From the NCBI GenBank assembly GCA_002504845.1, contig DATW01000048.1, positions 9,277 to 37,733 on the forward strand: a stretch of DNA of 28,457 nt, given 5' to 3'. Each line of letters starts with the position of its first letter. The stretch's first letter is position 1. Source of the DNA: Euryarchaeota archaeon UBA250. GTDB lineage: Archaea; Thermoplasmatota; Poseidoniia; Poseidoniales; Thalassarchaeaceae. Under the pieces are notes generated by a model that did no database searches, was not told the DNA's origin, and saw only the letters and a list, made by a program, of their open reading frames with translations. Positions 7,640-16,239 of the stretch are shown here, in pieces. A program made the translations under genes and the position numbers.

Positions 7640-10083
7640 CAGGTACAGCCTCCCGGTGGGCATCTGGCTGCAAGATGTAGGATTGCTCCATTGTCATCAG
7701 TGGTGAGCCAGACGGAGCCGAAAACGCCTCCATCACTATCGAAGGTGACTGTCACCTCTACAGATTGATTTGCAGCTATCGAATCAGGACCGTCAACATG
7801 CCAGACGTCAAGAGATGGCACATCTCCAGACCATTCCCTACTTACTGTAACGGTCATGTTCTCCCTATTCTCGATTGAGAATGTCTCCGAATCAATAGCT
7901 ATGCCCATGCCTGAATCTGATGATTGGATATCTAGGCCCTCTTTTATCCTCAGAACCTCAATCATCTCACGACCGTCACACACAACCATCCAACCTTCAG
8001 AAGGGATTGTTAGATTGACTGAGATAGGATTCGGAGAGAGTGTCAAAGATGCAGTCCCGAGATTCCAATCGATGGGTCCTTCGAGATTGGTATGAGTATC
8101 CATAGATGATGTTTTGACACAACTGGGATCAAAATCAGGGTTTCCATGGGCGATTCTGATATTTGGAATAAGCATCCTATCCGGGACGGTCCAATTGCCA
8201 CTTGGTAGGCCTAACCAAGATTCGCTCGCTTTTATGGGGAGTTGCCAAGAACGTGCATCCCCCTGATCCTCTCCTTCAGGCGTGAATGTGATTTCTGGAG
8301 CCATTGCTCGCCCTCTGTCGTCTCTATCGGCACCTTCTATGGCTCCTGGAAGAGGTTCTATGCAATGCCTACTCCTGACACCGGGTTCCATCTCAGTGTC
8401 CTCTGATAACCAGAATGGGTGGTCCACAGACCAGATGCCTGGGTCATCGACGGATGTCTCGATATCGATACATGCAGATGTAGAGTTTCCTTCCAGCAAC
8501 CACGAAGACGAGAATGGTGCGCTTCCGCCTGGAATTGTAACAAGGATCGGATGCTGTCTGATAGTGACGCCATCATCGATTGTGAGGATTATTCTGGCTG
8601 GATGTACTAGATACGATTCAGGTGGACTAGATATCAACTTCAGGGAAATCTTTTGCTCATTGCTCTGAATGATATTCTCGAATTTGATCTCATCAACTGG
8701 TGTGCCATCTGAATCCGTAACTTGCCAACCTGATTCAGAGGGATCGTCGATTTCAATCGCGATTTCTCCTGACAAGGGTATCGCCCCAATAGGGGTAAGT
8801 GGAATTTCAAAATCTTGTGTGTCATTAACCTCGATACTTGATGGCCACGGTGTTGGATCTAATCCCTCCGACCATTGCTCAAACTCAGTCGCAGGAGACA
8901 TTCCCGGGATCCCGAGAAGAAGTATGATGACTGTTGCAGCAGCATATCTCTCAAGAGATTCTCTCGGAAATCCATCGGCCAAGTTAACTACAAGGGGAGG
9001 TCTAAGTTGATCATTGCCGAAACGTCGCATACAGGCGATTGTTGCAATCAGCAACCATGGCACGAAATCGCTTGAAACGAATACGAGAACTAAGGCGCCC
9101 AGAGACGCTACGAATAAGATATTCTGGGAAGATATGTCCAGATGTCGCTCACTACCCATTATAGCTGAAAGGATTCTATCCCCCGGGAGGCCTGGAATCG
9201 GAAGTAATAGCAACCATCCAAGAACGCTCAAGGACAATCCTGCAAGGCCCAGTGGATGGATCCACTGAAGCCTGATTCCGACATCTGATTCGATTAATAG
9301 TGGTGCGATTAGATTTGGTATGATGCTGCCATGGAATACCAATGGAGCAGATGCGAGATTCTCTGGAGGTGCGGAGGGAGTGAGAAGTATTCCTGCCAGA
9401 ACTAACGGCTGGCCTACTATGAATAGGATAGCGGGAATCGTTATCTCAATTTTAGCAAGTGTTCTCCTATCTGGAACGGGCGTGTATTCGGAACTCTTCT
9501 GACTGAAGAGCCCGAAGAGTCCGAAAGGCCACCATATAGGCGAAATTTGAGGGATAGCAAGCGGTATTATCTGACCGGATCTAATACCTGCGTCTCGATT
9601 CATCCTTCGCTTACACTCGCTGGCGAATGCCAACGTGAGGATTAGCGGCAAGACGTAGTATAGTATCGAAGTGACATATGTATTTCCAGAAATACCGACA
9701 TTCCTAGACCATGCGCTTCCTGCAAATATGGCCATAATCGATGAGAATAGCCAAATCGAGGCCAATTGCCATGCAGGGAGTATGTCCGACCCGTAGGATC
9801 TTTCTCTGATTGTCAGAGTAGGGGGATCCATGGAACTTATGGTTCCAATGAGCCCAAGTTGGACTAGTTCTTCATTGAGTCCTGAGATGGCATCTCCGTT
9901 TGAGTAGCCGGATCTGGCTTCGACTATCCAAGAGTATCGACTTATTGATTCATCACCGATGATGAAAAAGCGAGATGCCATACGCTCGATTAGTTCAGAA
10001 CGAGACCATTCTCTGCGGTGAATGGTGATGGTATTCTGCCCTGCCAAGTGTATCTCTCCGGGAATGTCACCCCGGGGAGTCAT
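7639..10083 (-). CDS. Membrane pseudo-protease of the site-2 protease (EGY1-like M50) family with a large C-terminal domain
   Basis: The 814-residue protein has a cytosolic N-terminal domain (1-100), a membrane core with about seven hydrophobic segments (105-395), and a long polar C-terminal part (400-814). The core follows the order seen in EGY/cyanobacterial S2P proteins: DRRTLAKIEITIPA near 205, APLVFHGSIIPNLI near 246, and WIHPLGLAGLSLSVLGW near 274. However, the zinc site is gone. Where HExxH should stand there is SECKR (155-159), which keeps only the Glu; where NLLPxxxLDGG should stand there is LLLPIPGLPGD (292-302). The C-terminal part looks like tandem beta-rich extracytoplasmic domains with several Asn-X-Ser/Thr sites and a few cysteines. 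It sits 35 nt after atpD and overlaps panE. The family call is my alignment by eye; no catalytic role is expected. Confidence 0.6.
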   Translation of the reverse strand: MTPRGDIPGEIHLAGQNTITIHRREWSRSELIERMASRFFIIGDESISRYSWIVEARSGYSNGDAISGLNEELVQLGLIGTISSMDPPTLTIRERSYGSDILPAWQLASIWLFSSIMAIFAGSAWSRNVGISGNTYVTSILYYVLPLILTLAFASECKRRMNRDAGIRSGQIIPLAIPQISPIWWPFGLFGLFSQKSSEYTPVPDRRTLAKIEITIPAILFIVGQPLVLAGILLTPSAPPENLASAPLVFHGSIIPNLIAPLLIESDVGIRLQWIHPLGLAGLSLSVLGWLLLLPIPGLPGDRILSAIMGSERHLDISSQNILFVASLGALVLVFVSSDFVPWLLIATIACMRRFGNDQLRPPLVVNLADGFPRESLERYAAATVIILLLGIPGMSPATEFEQWSEGLDPTPWPSSIEVNDTQDFEIPLTPIGAIPLSGEIAIEIDDPSESGWQVTDSDGTPVDEIKFENIIQSNEQKISLKLISSPPESYLVHPARIILTIDDGVTIRQHPILVTIPGGSAPFSSSWLLEGNSTSACIDIETSVDDPGIWSVDHPFWLSEDTEMEPGVRSRHCIEPLPGAIEGADRDDRGRAMAPEITFTPEGEDQGDARSWQLPIKASESWLGLPSGNWTVPDRMLIPNIRIAHGNPDFDPSCVKTSSMDTHTNLEGPIDWNLGTASLTLSPNPISVNLTIPSEGWMVVCDGREMIEVLRIKEGLDIQSSDSGMGIAIDSETFSIENRENMTVTVSREWSGDVPSLDVWHVDGPDSIAANQSVEVTVTFDSDGGVFGSVWLTTDDNGAILHLAARCPPGGCT

Positions 10084-10118
10084 TTCAATGACTTGTTCAA
10101 ATGGAGGTCGGGATGAGT

Positions 10119-10736
10119 CTATTTATTCTTGAATCGCTTTAGACGGAATGTCTCCTCGCGCTCCATTTCTTCGAGTCTTAATTGGATAAATGTCTGTGCC
10201 TCCTTCATTTCAGGGATGACCTTGAATTCAAGTGCATTCACCCTTCTTTTCGTGGCCTCTATTTCTGCAAGCAGTTTCTTGAGAGTTGCTTCCATCTCAG
10301 CAGCCTTTACGATATTCTCGATTAGATTGGAATAAGCATCTGCTGCTTCATCGATATACGCCGAACCGCCAATGAGCCCTATACCGCGCTCTTGGATCGT
10401 TGAGGTAAGGTGCTCTCCAGTTACACTTGGGACGACAACCCCCATGATGTTGCGCTTCGAAACTTCAACTTCAGGACGAGTAGCAATCGCAATGGCAGTG
10501 CTTTTGACAGGCAGTGCGCCCTCTATGCTGCTTGCAAGACTGATTGATTTGATGGCGGCTCTGTAAGCCTCCAGCAGATCTTCTCGTGCTTTTATCATGT
10601 CTGCAAGAAGCATTCTGAACTCGTGAAAGAGTCCGTCTCTCTTCATTTTGAGGAGTTTGTACCCATTCTGAGTCTGCTTGATGCGTCGCTTGAGGTTGAT
10701 TAGTTCACTTCGAGTTGGTTTGATATCCAAAGCCAA
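10119..10736 (-). CDS. atpD: A/V-type ATP synthase subunit D (central stalk)
   Basis: Subunit D is the rotor shaft inside the A3B3 head. The 205-residue protein begins with the conserved PTRSELINLKRRIKQTQNGYKLLKMKRDGL, has a long antiparallel coiled coil (N-terminal about 10-65, C-terminal about 140-200), and a short middle domain, and it ends in a basic tail. This is the usual family size and pattern. The start is a TTG at 10736: a strong ribosome binding site GGAGGTGA ends 4 nt before it, and an ATG just upstream (10741-10739) is in another frame. The gene follows atpB in the operon, separated by 36 nt. Confidence 0.95.
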   Translation of the reverse strand: MALDIKPTRSELINLKRRIKQTQNGYKLLKMKRDGLFHEFRMLLADMIKAREDLLEAYRAAIKSISLASSIEGALPVKSTAIAIATRPEVEVSKRNIMGVVVPSVTGEHLTSTIQERGIGLIGGSAYIDEAADAYSNLIENIVKAAEMEATLKKLLAEIEATKRRVNALEFKVIPEMKEAQTFIQLRLEEMEREETFRLKRFKNK

Positions 10737-10740
10737 AACA

Positions 10741-10748
10741 TCACCTCC
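10741..10748 (-). promoter_or_regulatory. Shine-Dalgarno site that fixes the TTG start of atpD
   Basis: On the minus strand GGAGGTGA is a near-perfect anti-SD match. Its GGAGG core is 7 nt from the TTG at 10736, and no in-frame ATG exists between them. An overlapping ATG at 10741-10739 lies in a different frame and would not give subunit D. Confidence 0.7.
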
Positions 10749-10772
10749 AAATAAGCCCTCTTTGCTCCAAAT

Positions 10773-12155
10773 TCATTCTTTCTTCTCTTCGGGATGGTAC
10801 TTCTCGATGAGTTCTTGATCAAGACGAACGAGGTACTTTGTATCGATATTCGTCATGAGTTCCCAACAAAGATTCAGAGTCTCGTCTATGGTTCGATCTT
10901 CATCCCTATCTTGCCTCAGGAACTTATCCTCGAAGATATCTGCAAACTTCAGAAGTTGCAAGTCTCTCTCATTAAGCGCATCCTCGCCGACAATCGCAAC
11001 AAGGCCTCTCAATTCTCTGCCTTGTGCATATGCTGCATACATTTGGTCGCTGACTTTCTTGTGATCGTCCCGCGTAGTCTTCTCACCAATACAGGATCCC
11101 ATCAGCCTGGATAGGGACGGGAGAACATTGATCGGGGGATATATTCCAGCTTGGTGAAGTTCCCTTGAAATAACGATCTGTCCCTCTGTTATGTATCCTG
11201 ATAGATCAGGTATGGGGTGAGTGATGTCGTCTCCGGGCATGGTAAGGATGGGGAATTGGGTTATGCTGCCCTTCTTGCCCTTCACGATACCTGCACGCTC
11301 ATAGAGCATGGCGAGATCTGTGTACATGTATCCAGGGTATCCACGTCGACCTGGGACCTCTTCCCTAGCTGCTCCAATCTGTCGTAGCGAATCACAATAA
11401 TTTGTCATGTCCGTGTATATGACGAGAACGTGATAGTCATGTTCGAAGGCGAGATACTCAGCTGCAGTAAGCGCGAGGCGTGGCGTGATTAGCCGTTCAA
11501 CAGCAGGATCGTCTGCAAGATTCACGAATAAAGCAGCATTCTCTAGAGCGCCTGTGCGTTCAAGATCTGATCTGAAGAAGTTGTACTCTTCCGCCGTGAT
11601 ACCCATTGCACAGAAAACCACGATGAATTCCTCATCGCTGTCCCTAAGCTTCGCCTGACGTGCGATTTGCAGAGCGATGTCATTATGTGGGAGGCCGGAT
11701 GCACTGAAAATAGGCAATTTTTGACCTCTTACTAGAGTTGTGCAGCAGTCTATCGCACTGACCCCAGTTTGTATGAAATCGTGCGGTGATTGTCTGGAAT
11801 AGGGGTTTATTGCAGCGCCGATAATGTCTGCATTCTCATCCGCGATTATTTCGGGGCCCCCGTCACGAGGACGTCCTGCTCCATCCAAGATTCTTCCAAC
11901 GAGGCCCTTGCTCACTGGGAGCTTGAATACATCGCCAAGGAACTTCACACCCGCTTTACGATCTATCGCTTCCGTACCCTCGAAAACCTGTACTACGACC
12001 ATATCGTCCGAAGTGTCCAGAACTTGACCATTCTTCTGAGAGCCGTCACTCAGACGAATGCTCACGATCTCTCCATACGCCACTGGTTCAGTCTTCTCTA
12101 GGAAGACCAACGGTCCTTTGATGTCTGTGATTGTCTTATACTCCTTGCTTGTCAT
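10773..12155 (-). CDS. atpB: A/V-type ATP synthase subunit B (regulatory head subunit)
   Basis: Subunit B alternates with A in the A3B3 head and carries the non-catalytic nucleotide site. The 460-residue protein has the typical N-terminal beta barrel (KTITDIKGPLVFLEK), PYSRQSPHDFIQTGVSAIDC near 135, SASGLPHNDIALQIARQAK in place of a P-loop, and the conserved PGRRGYPGYMYTDLAMLYERAG near 270. Full length, no interruption. The ATG at 12155 has AAGGAGG eight nt upstream, and that site overlaps the stop of atpA, which suggests translational coupling. Confidence 0.97.
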   Translation of the reverse strand: MTSKEYKTITDIKGPLVFLEKTEPVAYGEIVSIRLSDGSQKNGQVLDTSDDMVVVQVFEGTEAIDRKAGVKFLGDVFKLPVSKGLVGRILDGAGRPRDGGPEIIADENADIIGAAINPYSRQSPHDFIQTGVSAIDCCTTLVRGQKLPIFSASGLPHNDIALQIARQAKLRDSDEEFIVVFCAMGITAEEYNFFRSDLERTGALENAALFVNLADDPAVERLITPRLALTAAEYLAFEHDYHVLVIYTDMTNYCDSLRQIGAAREEVPGRRGYPGYMYTDLAMLYERAGIVKGKKGSITQFPILTMPGDDITHPIPDLSGYITEGQIVISRELHQAGIYPPINVLPSLSRLMGSCIGEKTTRDDHKKVSDQMYAAYAQGRELRGLVAIVGEDALNERDLQLLKFADIFEDKFLRQDRDEDRTIDETLNLCWELMTNIDTKYLVRLDQELIEKYHPEEKKE

Positions 12156-12169
12156 TCATCATTCCTCCT

Positions 12170-13912
12170 TCAGTTGGCCTCCGCAGTTGCTGCGATTTCG
12201 ACCACCATGGCCTCGACGAGCCCGCCGATCTTCTCCAGGTAACCTTCAGCGAATCTGGCGCGCATTAGCTCAGTACGGGCTGGTACGTTCACGACGTCTT
12301 GCAGTCGTGCACCAGCAGCCATTGCCTTCTTTGCCTCTTCCTGGAATGTTAGAATAGCCTGCGCCATGGCATACTGCTGTTGCACGCCGCTGTAGGCATC
12401 AATGGGGTCGAAACCATTCTGCTGCAGGAAATACTCTCGAATCATACGAGCGACTTCCAACGTCAGCTGCTGATCGATTGGGAGTGCATCTGAACCTACG
12501 AGTTGAACGATCTCCTGCAACTCTGCTTCGACCTTCAGAAGTGCGCTGATCTGAGTCCTGACTTCCGGGAAGTCGCTTGCGATATTATCGCGGAACCATT
12601 GATTCAGACTCTGGGGGTAGAGCGAATATGAACTGAGCCAGTTAATGGCGGGGAAATGTCGCTGCCTTGCCAGACCAGCATCGAGTCCCCAGAAAACCTT
12701 GACAATCCTGAGGGTTCCTTGGCTGACGGGTTCGGATATATCTCCGCCCGGAGGTGAAACAGCGCCTATCACGGTGACTGATCCATCTTCCCCATTGAGG
12801 GTCTCGACACGCCCTGCACGCTCGTAAAACTCCGCTAGTCGGCTAGACAAGTATGCTGGATATCCTTCTTCACCGGGCATCTCCTCTAGTCGGCTGGATA
12901 TCTCTCTCATGGCCTCTGCCCATCGACTTGTGGAATCTGCCATCAGAGCAACGTCGTATCCTTGGTCTCGGAAGTATTCGGCAATCGTGATTCCCGTGTA
13001 GACGGATGCTTCACGGGCTGCCACAGGCATATTCGAGGTGTTTGCAATCATGACTGTCCTGTTCATCAGAGGCTTTCCAGTGTTAGGGTCAATGAGATGA
13101 GGGAACTCATCTAGAACTTCAGTCATCTCATTGCCTCTCTCACCACAACCAATGTAGACAACAAGTTGGGCATCCGAGTACTTTGCGAGTGATTGCTGTG
13201 TAACGGTCTTGCCTGAACCGAAAGGACCTGGTATCCCAGCTGCTCCGCCCTTGGCGAGAGGGAATAGGAAATCGAGTATTCTCATGCCCGTGACTAGGGG
13301 TGTGTCTGGGGCATACTTCTGCGAATAGGGGCGAGGATGACGTACTGGCCACTCTTGCATCATCTGAATTTCAGTTCCATCGTCAAGTTTGCAAACTGTC
13401 TGAGTGACGTTGAATTCTCCTGACTTGATGGACTTTATCTTTCCAGATGCCTTTGGAGGCACCATAATCTTGTGAGTGATCGTATCTGTCTCTTGCACGG
13501 TTCCAATTACCTGACCGCCGGTGACCTCATCGCCAACAGACGCTGTTGCAACAAACTCCCACTTCTTCTTTAGATCGAGTCCGTCAGCATCCACACCACG
13601 CGTGATGAAGACGCCCATGACCTCTTCAAGAGTCTGAAGAGGTCTCTGTATCCCGTCATAGATTTGAGTGAGGAGCCCTGGCCCTAATTGAACGGACAGG
13701 GTCTGTCCTGTGCTCAGAACAGGTTCACCGGGACGTATTCCCGATGTGTCCTCGTAAACCTGAATGACAGATTGCTCGCCATGTATCTCAATGACCTCAC
13801 CCATTAGTTTCTCATGGCCGACACGGACCACTTCGTACATTCTTGCTTCAATTCCAGTCGCTGTAACGACAGGTCCAGATATTCGATAGATGACTCCTTC
13901 ATTTTTACTCAT
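12170..13912 (-). CDS. atpA: A/V-type ATP synthase subunit A (catalytic)
   Basis: Subunit A binds and hydrolyses or makes ATP in the A3B3 head. The P-loop GPFGSGKT, typical of the archaeal A subunit, lies at about 229-236. It is followed by VVYIGCGERGNEMTEVL and the Walker B region VALMADSTSRWAEA. The inserted non-homologous domain (about 115-185), found in A but not in F-type beta, is present. The P-loop has no intein, although inteins occur there in some relatives. I take the ATG at 13912 (580 residues) because GGAAGTGA lies at the right distance. A second ATG at 13942 overlaps the atpF stop and would add ten polar residues. Confidence 0.96.
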   Translation of the reverse strand: MSKNEGVIYRISGPVVTATGIEARMYEVVRVGHEKLMGEVIEIHGEQSVIQVYEDTSGIRPGEPVLSTGQTLSVQLGPGLLTQIYDGIQRPLQTLEEVMGVFITRGVDADGLDLKKKWEFVATASVGDEVTGGQVIGTVQETDTITHKIMVPPKASGKIKSIKSGEFNVTQTVCKLDDGTEIQMMQEWPVRHPRPYSQKYAPDTPLVTGMRILDFLFPLAKGGAAGIPGPFGSGKTVTQQSLAKYSDAQLVVYIGCGERGNEMTEVLDEFPHLIDPNTGKPLMNRTVMIANTSNMPVAAREASVYTGITIAEYFRDQGYDVALMADSTSRWAEAMREISSRLEEMPGEEGYPAYLSSRLAEFYERAGRVETLNGEDGSVTVIGAVSPPGGDISEPVSQGTLRIVKVFWGLDAGLARQRHFPAINWLSSYSLYPQSLNQWFRDNIASDFPEVRTQISALLKVEAELQEIVQLVGSDALPIDQQLTLEVARMIREYFLQQNGFDPIDAYSGVQQQYAMAQAILTFQEEAKKAMAAGARLQDVVNVPARTELMRARFAEGYLEKIGGLVEAMVVEIAATAEAN

Positions 13913-13932
13913 TTCTTCACTTCCGTTGTTAT

Positions 13933-14232
13933 TTACTTCCATAGATCGACGCCTAGCGCCGACTTGATTGACTCACGAAGGGTATTATCCTCCTGAGTCC
14001 CGATGCCCAAAACGGTTGGCGTGATGCTTTCCGCGATCCGCTCTCGGAGACGATCCGAAAGTTGGGCGAGATCTGAATTGTCCATGACTATTATGCCGAC
14101 GGACGAGTCCTCCAAGAGATCCCTGATGGTCGATGCCATCTCTTTCTCTGATGAAGGGTGATACAGGCGGGTTACACCTGCTAGTTGGAATCCAAGTGTG
14201 AATTCATGTGACCCTACGACTACGATCTCCAT
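13933..14232 (-). CDS. atpF: A/V-type ATP synthase subunit F (central stalk)
   Basis: Subunit F is a small CheY-like protein bound to the D shaft; it is thought to help control coupling. The 99-residue protein begins with the strand EIVVVGSHEFTLGFQLAGV and has VGIIVMDNSDLAQLSDRLRE in the middle, as in the family. A GAGGTGAT ribosome binding site overlaps the atpC stop and places the start at the ATG at 14232. It lies between atpC and atpA as in many euryarchaeal operons. Confidence 0.94.
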   Translation of the reverse strand: MEIVVVGSHEFTLGFQLAGVTRLYHPSSEKEMASTIRDLLEDSSVGIIVMDNSDLAQLSDRLRERIAESITPTVLGIGTQEDNTLRESIKSALGVDLWK

Positions 14233-14236
14233 TTAA

Positions 14237-15286
14237 TCACCTCATATGCTCCTCAATGACCTCGTTTGAGAGTCCAGCCGCTTTTCCTCTGACGAGTAGT
14301 CGGAGGTTCTGGACCTCATGGGTCTTGCTTTCGATGTAATGGACTACTGGAAGGACCGATACTGGGCTTCTGTGAGACATGCTGTACAAAAGAGCGTCTC
14401 GCTTCTTTGCGAGTAGTTGTATGACAGGGTCAAGCGAACCGCCCTCTGATGCTTCGATTGCTTCCGTCAATCCTTCTGAGTCGAATCCTGTGGATCTCTT
14501 TGCAAGCGTCTCAACTACCCCTAGCCCAGTAGTCTCACGAGTCATTGCTCGGAGTACGTCCTTCGATATCGAGCGGCCGCCGGGTATCATGATCTGAATG
14601 ATGTTCTCTTGATCGATACCTTGTCTTATCGATCTAAGGATGTTGATTACATTCTTGTGATCTATCTCCGATCTAAGATACCGCATTAAGGTGAAATCCG
14701 AACCAGGTAGTGAGACGGATTTGAGAGCATCTGCATAATACGCGCGATCAAGTGCGTCTTCCATTTCTTGAAGTGTCGACCCCTCTGGTAATTTAGACAG
14801 AGTCTTGCCCCAGGGGGAGGAGCCCATCAGGGTGATTGCCTCGGGAAGGGTCTTCGATCTAGTTGCCATATCGAGCCATTTGCGATTGCTAGAATTCTCT
14901 TCAGGGAGTATCTCCGTTCGAAGCACTTCATGATCTGCTCCACTGTGAATGGCTCTCAACACGGTTTTGGCATTAGCGAATTCGAAGCGCAGTGCGTAGA
15001 TTGCAACCTGATCCCGGACTGATCCGGTGCAGAAATGGAGGACTTCTGCCAAATCACGATCTAAATTGTGAGATAATGCGGCTTCCACGAGCTCAGCGCC
15101 TTTCAAGCGAGATGCGTAAAGATCCAAATCGGCCCTATATCCTGAATCTGCGATACTGGCCGAAATTGCATTGACATCCTGTTGCAACAGCTGTTTCATC
15201 CTAACTTGGTCGATCAGTGCGGACTTCCTTGATTTGGCACGGGCTGAAGAAGCTGAATAATTTGCCTTTCCAACCGATTGCGCCAT
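14237..15286 (-). CDS. atpC: A/V-type ATP synthase subunit C (central stalk socket)
   Basis: Subunit C (the V-type d homologue) caps the proteolipid ring and receives the D/F shaft. The 349-residue, mostly helical protein shows the pattern of repeated helical bundles: YRADLDLYASRLKGAELVEAALSHNLDRDL near 50, DRAYYADAL near 180, and LRSEIDHKNVINILRSIRQGI near 205, which is a family hallmark. The ATG at 15286 follows a G-rich run (GGGGGG) about 9 nt upstream. It is 14 nt from atpE and 4 nt from atpF. Confidence 0.93.
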   Translation of the reverse strand: MAQSVGKANYSASSARAKSRKSALIDQVRMKQLLQQDVNAISASIADSGYRADLDLYASRLKGAELVEAALSHNLDRDLAEVLHFCTGSVRDQVAIYALRFEFANAKTVLRAIHSGADHEVLRTEILPEENSSNRKWLDMATRSKTLPEAITLMGSSPWGKTLSKLPEGSTLQEMEDALDRAYYADALKSVSLPGSDFTLMRYLRSEIDHKNVINILRSIRQGIDQENIIQIMIPGGRSISKDVLRAMTRETTGLGVVETLAKRSTGFDSEGLTEAIEASEGGSLDPVIQLLAKKRDALLYSMSHRSPVSVLPVVHYIESKTHEVQNLRLLVRGKAAGLSNEVIEEHMR

Positions 15287-15300
15287 TCCAATTCCCCCCT

Positions 15301-15864
15301 TTATCCAAATAGAATCTTATTTACTTCTGAAAGAGACTTCTTCCAAGCAGCGTCTAGTTTACCATCGAATCGATAGTCTAGCAATATCGATCCGTCAGAA
15401 GACTCCAGAGTGAATCCTCCGAGCCCTTCTATCGAATCTCCCATCTTGAATCCGGACTTCTCCTTCTCAATTGTTGATCTATCAACTTCGACGGGATGTA
15501 AGACCATATCTTTGGTCCCTTCAGATTTTGCTTCCTTGATTAGAGTCTTGATCAATGCGTTTCTACCTTTCATTTTAGATGCTGAAACGGCTTCTCTAGC
15601 AGCTTGATAGGTATTATCGAGAACGGCTCTTCGAGCTATTAGGCCCGCATTCTGGTTCTGCTGTCTGACGCTCGCAACTACCTCTACAGATATTTGCTCA
15701 GCATCTTTTTCAGCCCTAGAAAGAGCCTGTTTCATATGATTCTCGGCCTCAGCCTCTGCTTCAGAGCGTATTCCCTTGGCCTGATCTTCGGCGGCCTTGA
15801 TAATCGCCTTAGCCTCTGCTTTGGCTTCAGCCTCAATTTGACTTGAAAGCGCTTCAAGAGACAT
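15301..15864 (-). CDS. atpE: A/V-type ATP synthase subunit E (peripheral stalk)
   Basis: Subunit E pairs with H to form the peripheral stalk that holds the head against rotation. The 187-residue protein has an N-terminal Ala/Glu/Lys-rich coiled coil (about 1-80) and a globular C-terminal domain that contains GFTLESSDGSILLDYRFDGKLDAAW, the conserved end that docks to the head. The ATG at 15864 has GAGGAT about 8 nt upstream. It follows the proteolipid gene by 44 nt. Confidence 0.93.
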   Translation of the reverse strand: MSLEALSSQIEAEAKAEAKAIIKAAEDQAKGIRSEAEAEAENHMKQALSRAEKDAEQISVEVVASVRQQNQNAGLIARRAVLDNTYQAAREAVSASKMKGRNALIKTLIKEAKSEGTKDMVLHPVEVDRSTIEKEKSGFKMGDSIEGLGGFTLESSDGSILLDYRFDGKLDAAWKKSLSEVNKILFG

Positions 15865-15908
15865 AATACATCCTCATTTGCGTGTTCTTATCCATCTAAG
15901 CTAGATGC

Positions 15909-16202
15909 TCAGAGGAAGAACGCTAGTAGTCCGAAGAGTACGATTGTCTCTGGCAGAACGGTGAACAGTAGAGCTCTACCGAAGTTACCGCCTTCAGCGA
16001 CCATTCCCACTGCTGCGGCTCCGATCTGGCTCTGGCTCATACCAGTACCGATTCCACAAAGTCCGAGAGCTATTCCAGCTCCCAACTTGGCAGCGTCCCA
16101 ATTGTAGGACGTAGTTTCCTGGGCGGAGACCACCGAGGCAATCATTGCAATCGAGGTTAAAACCATCAGAGCGCTTGTTCCTTTCATCATATTTTTCTTC
16201 AT
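15909..16202 (-). CDS. atpK: A/V-type ATP synthase proteolipid subunit K (c ring) with a signal-peptide-like N-terminus
   Basis: Subunit K forms the rotating ring that carries ions through the membrane. The 97-residue protein has a leader-like segment (1-27, basic start, hydrophobic core, then SVVSA|Q), then one helical hairpin: helix 1 about 37-68, helix 2 about 76-97. The ion-binding Glu is E85 in TVLPETIVLF. Helix 1 contains GTGMSQSQ with Q57 at the place of the Na+-coordinating Gln of Na+ rings, and T86 follows the Glu, so Na+ coupling is possible. The frame is open up to 16304, but the ATG at 16202 has GGAGG at 16215-16211, so I take that as the start. Confidence 0.94.
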   Translation of the reverse strand: MKKNMMKGTSALMVLTSIAMIASVVSAQETTSYNWDAAKLGAGIALGLCGIGTGMSQSQIGAAAVGMVAEGGNFGRALLFTVLPETIVLFGLLAFFL

Positions 16203-16239
16203 TTTCTTTTCCTCCTTTTTTCCATGCTTTGCAGGAATA

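Noticed and set aside
12170..13912. Intein in the ATPase A subunit
   Set aside because: The P-loop and the rest of the protein are continuous and of normal length.
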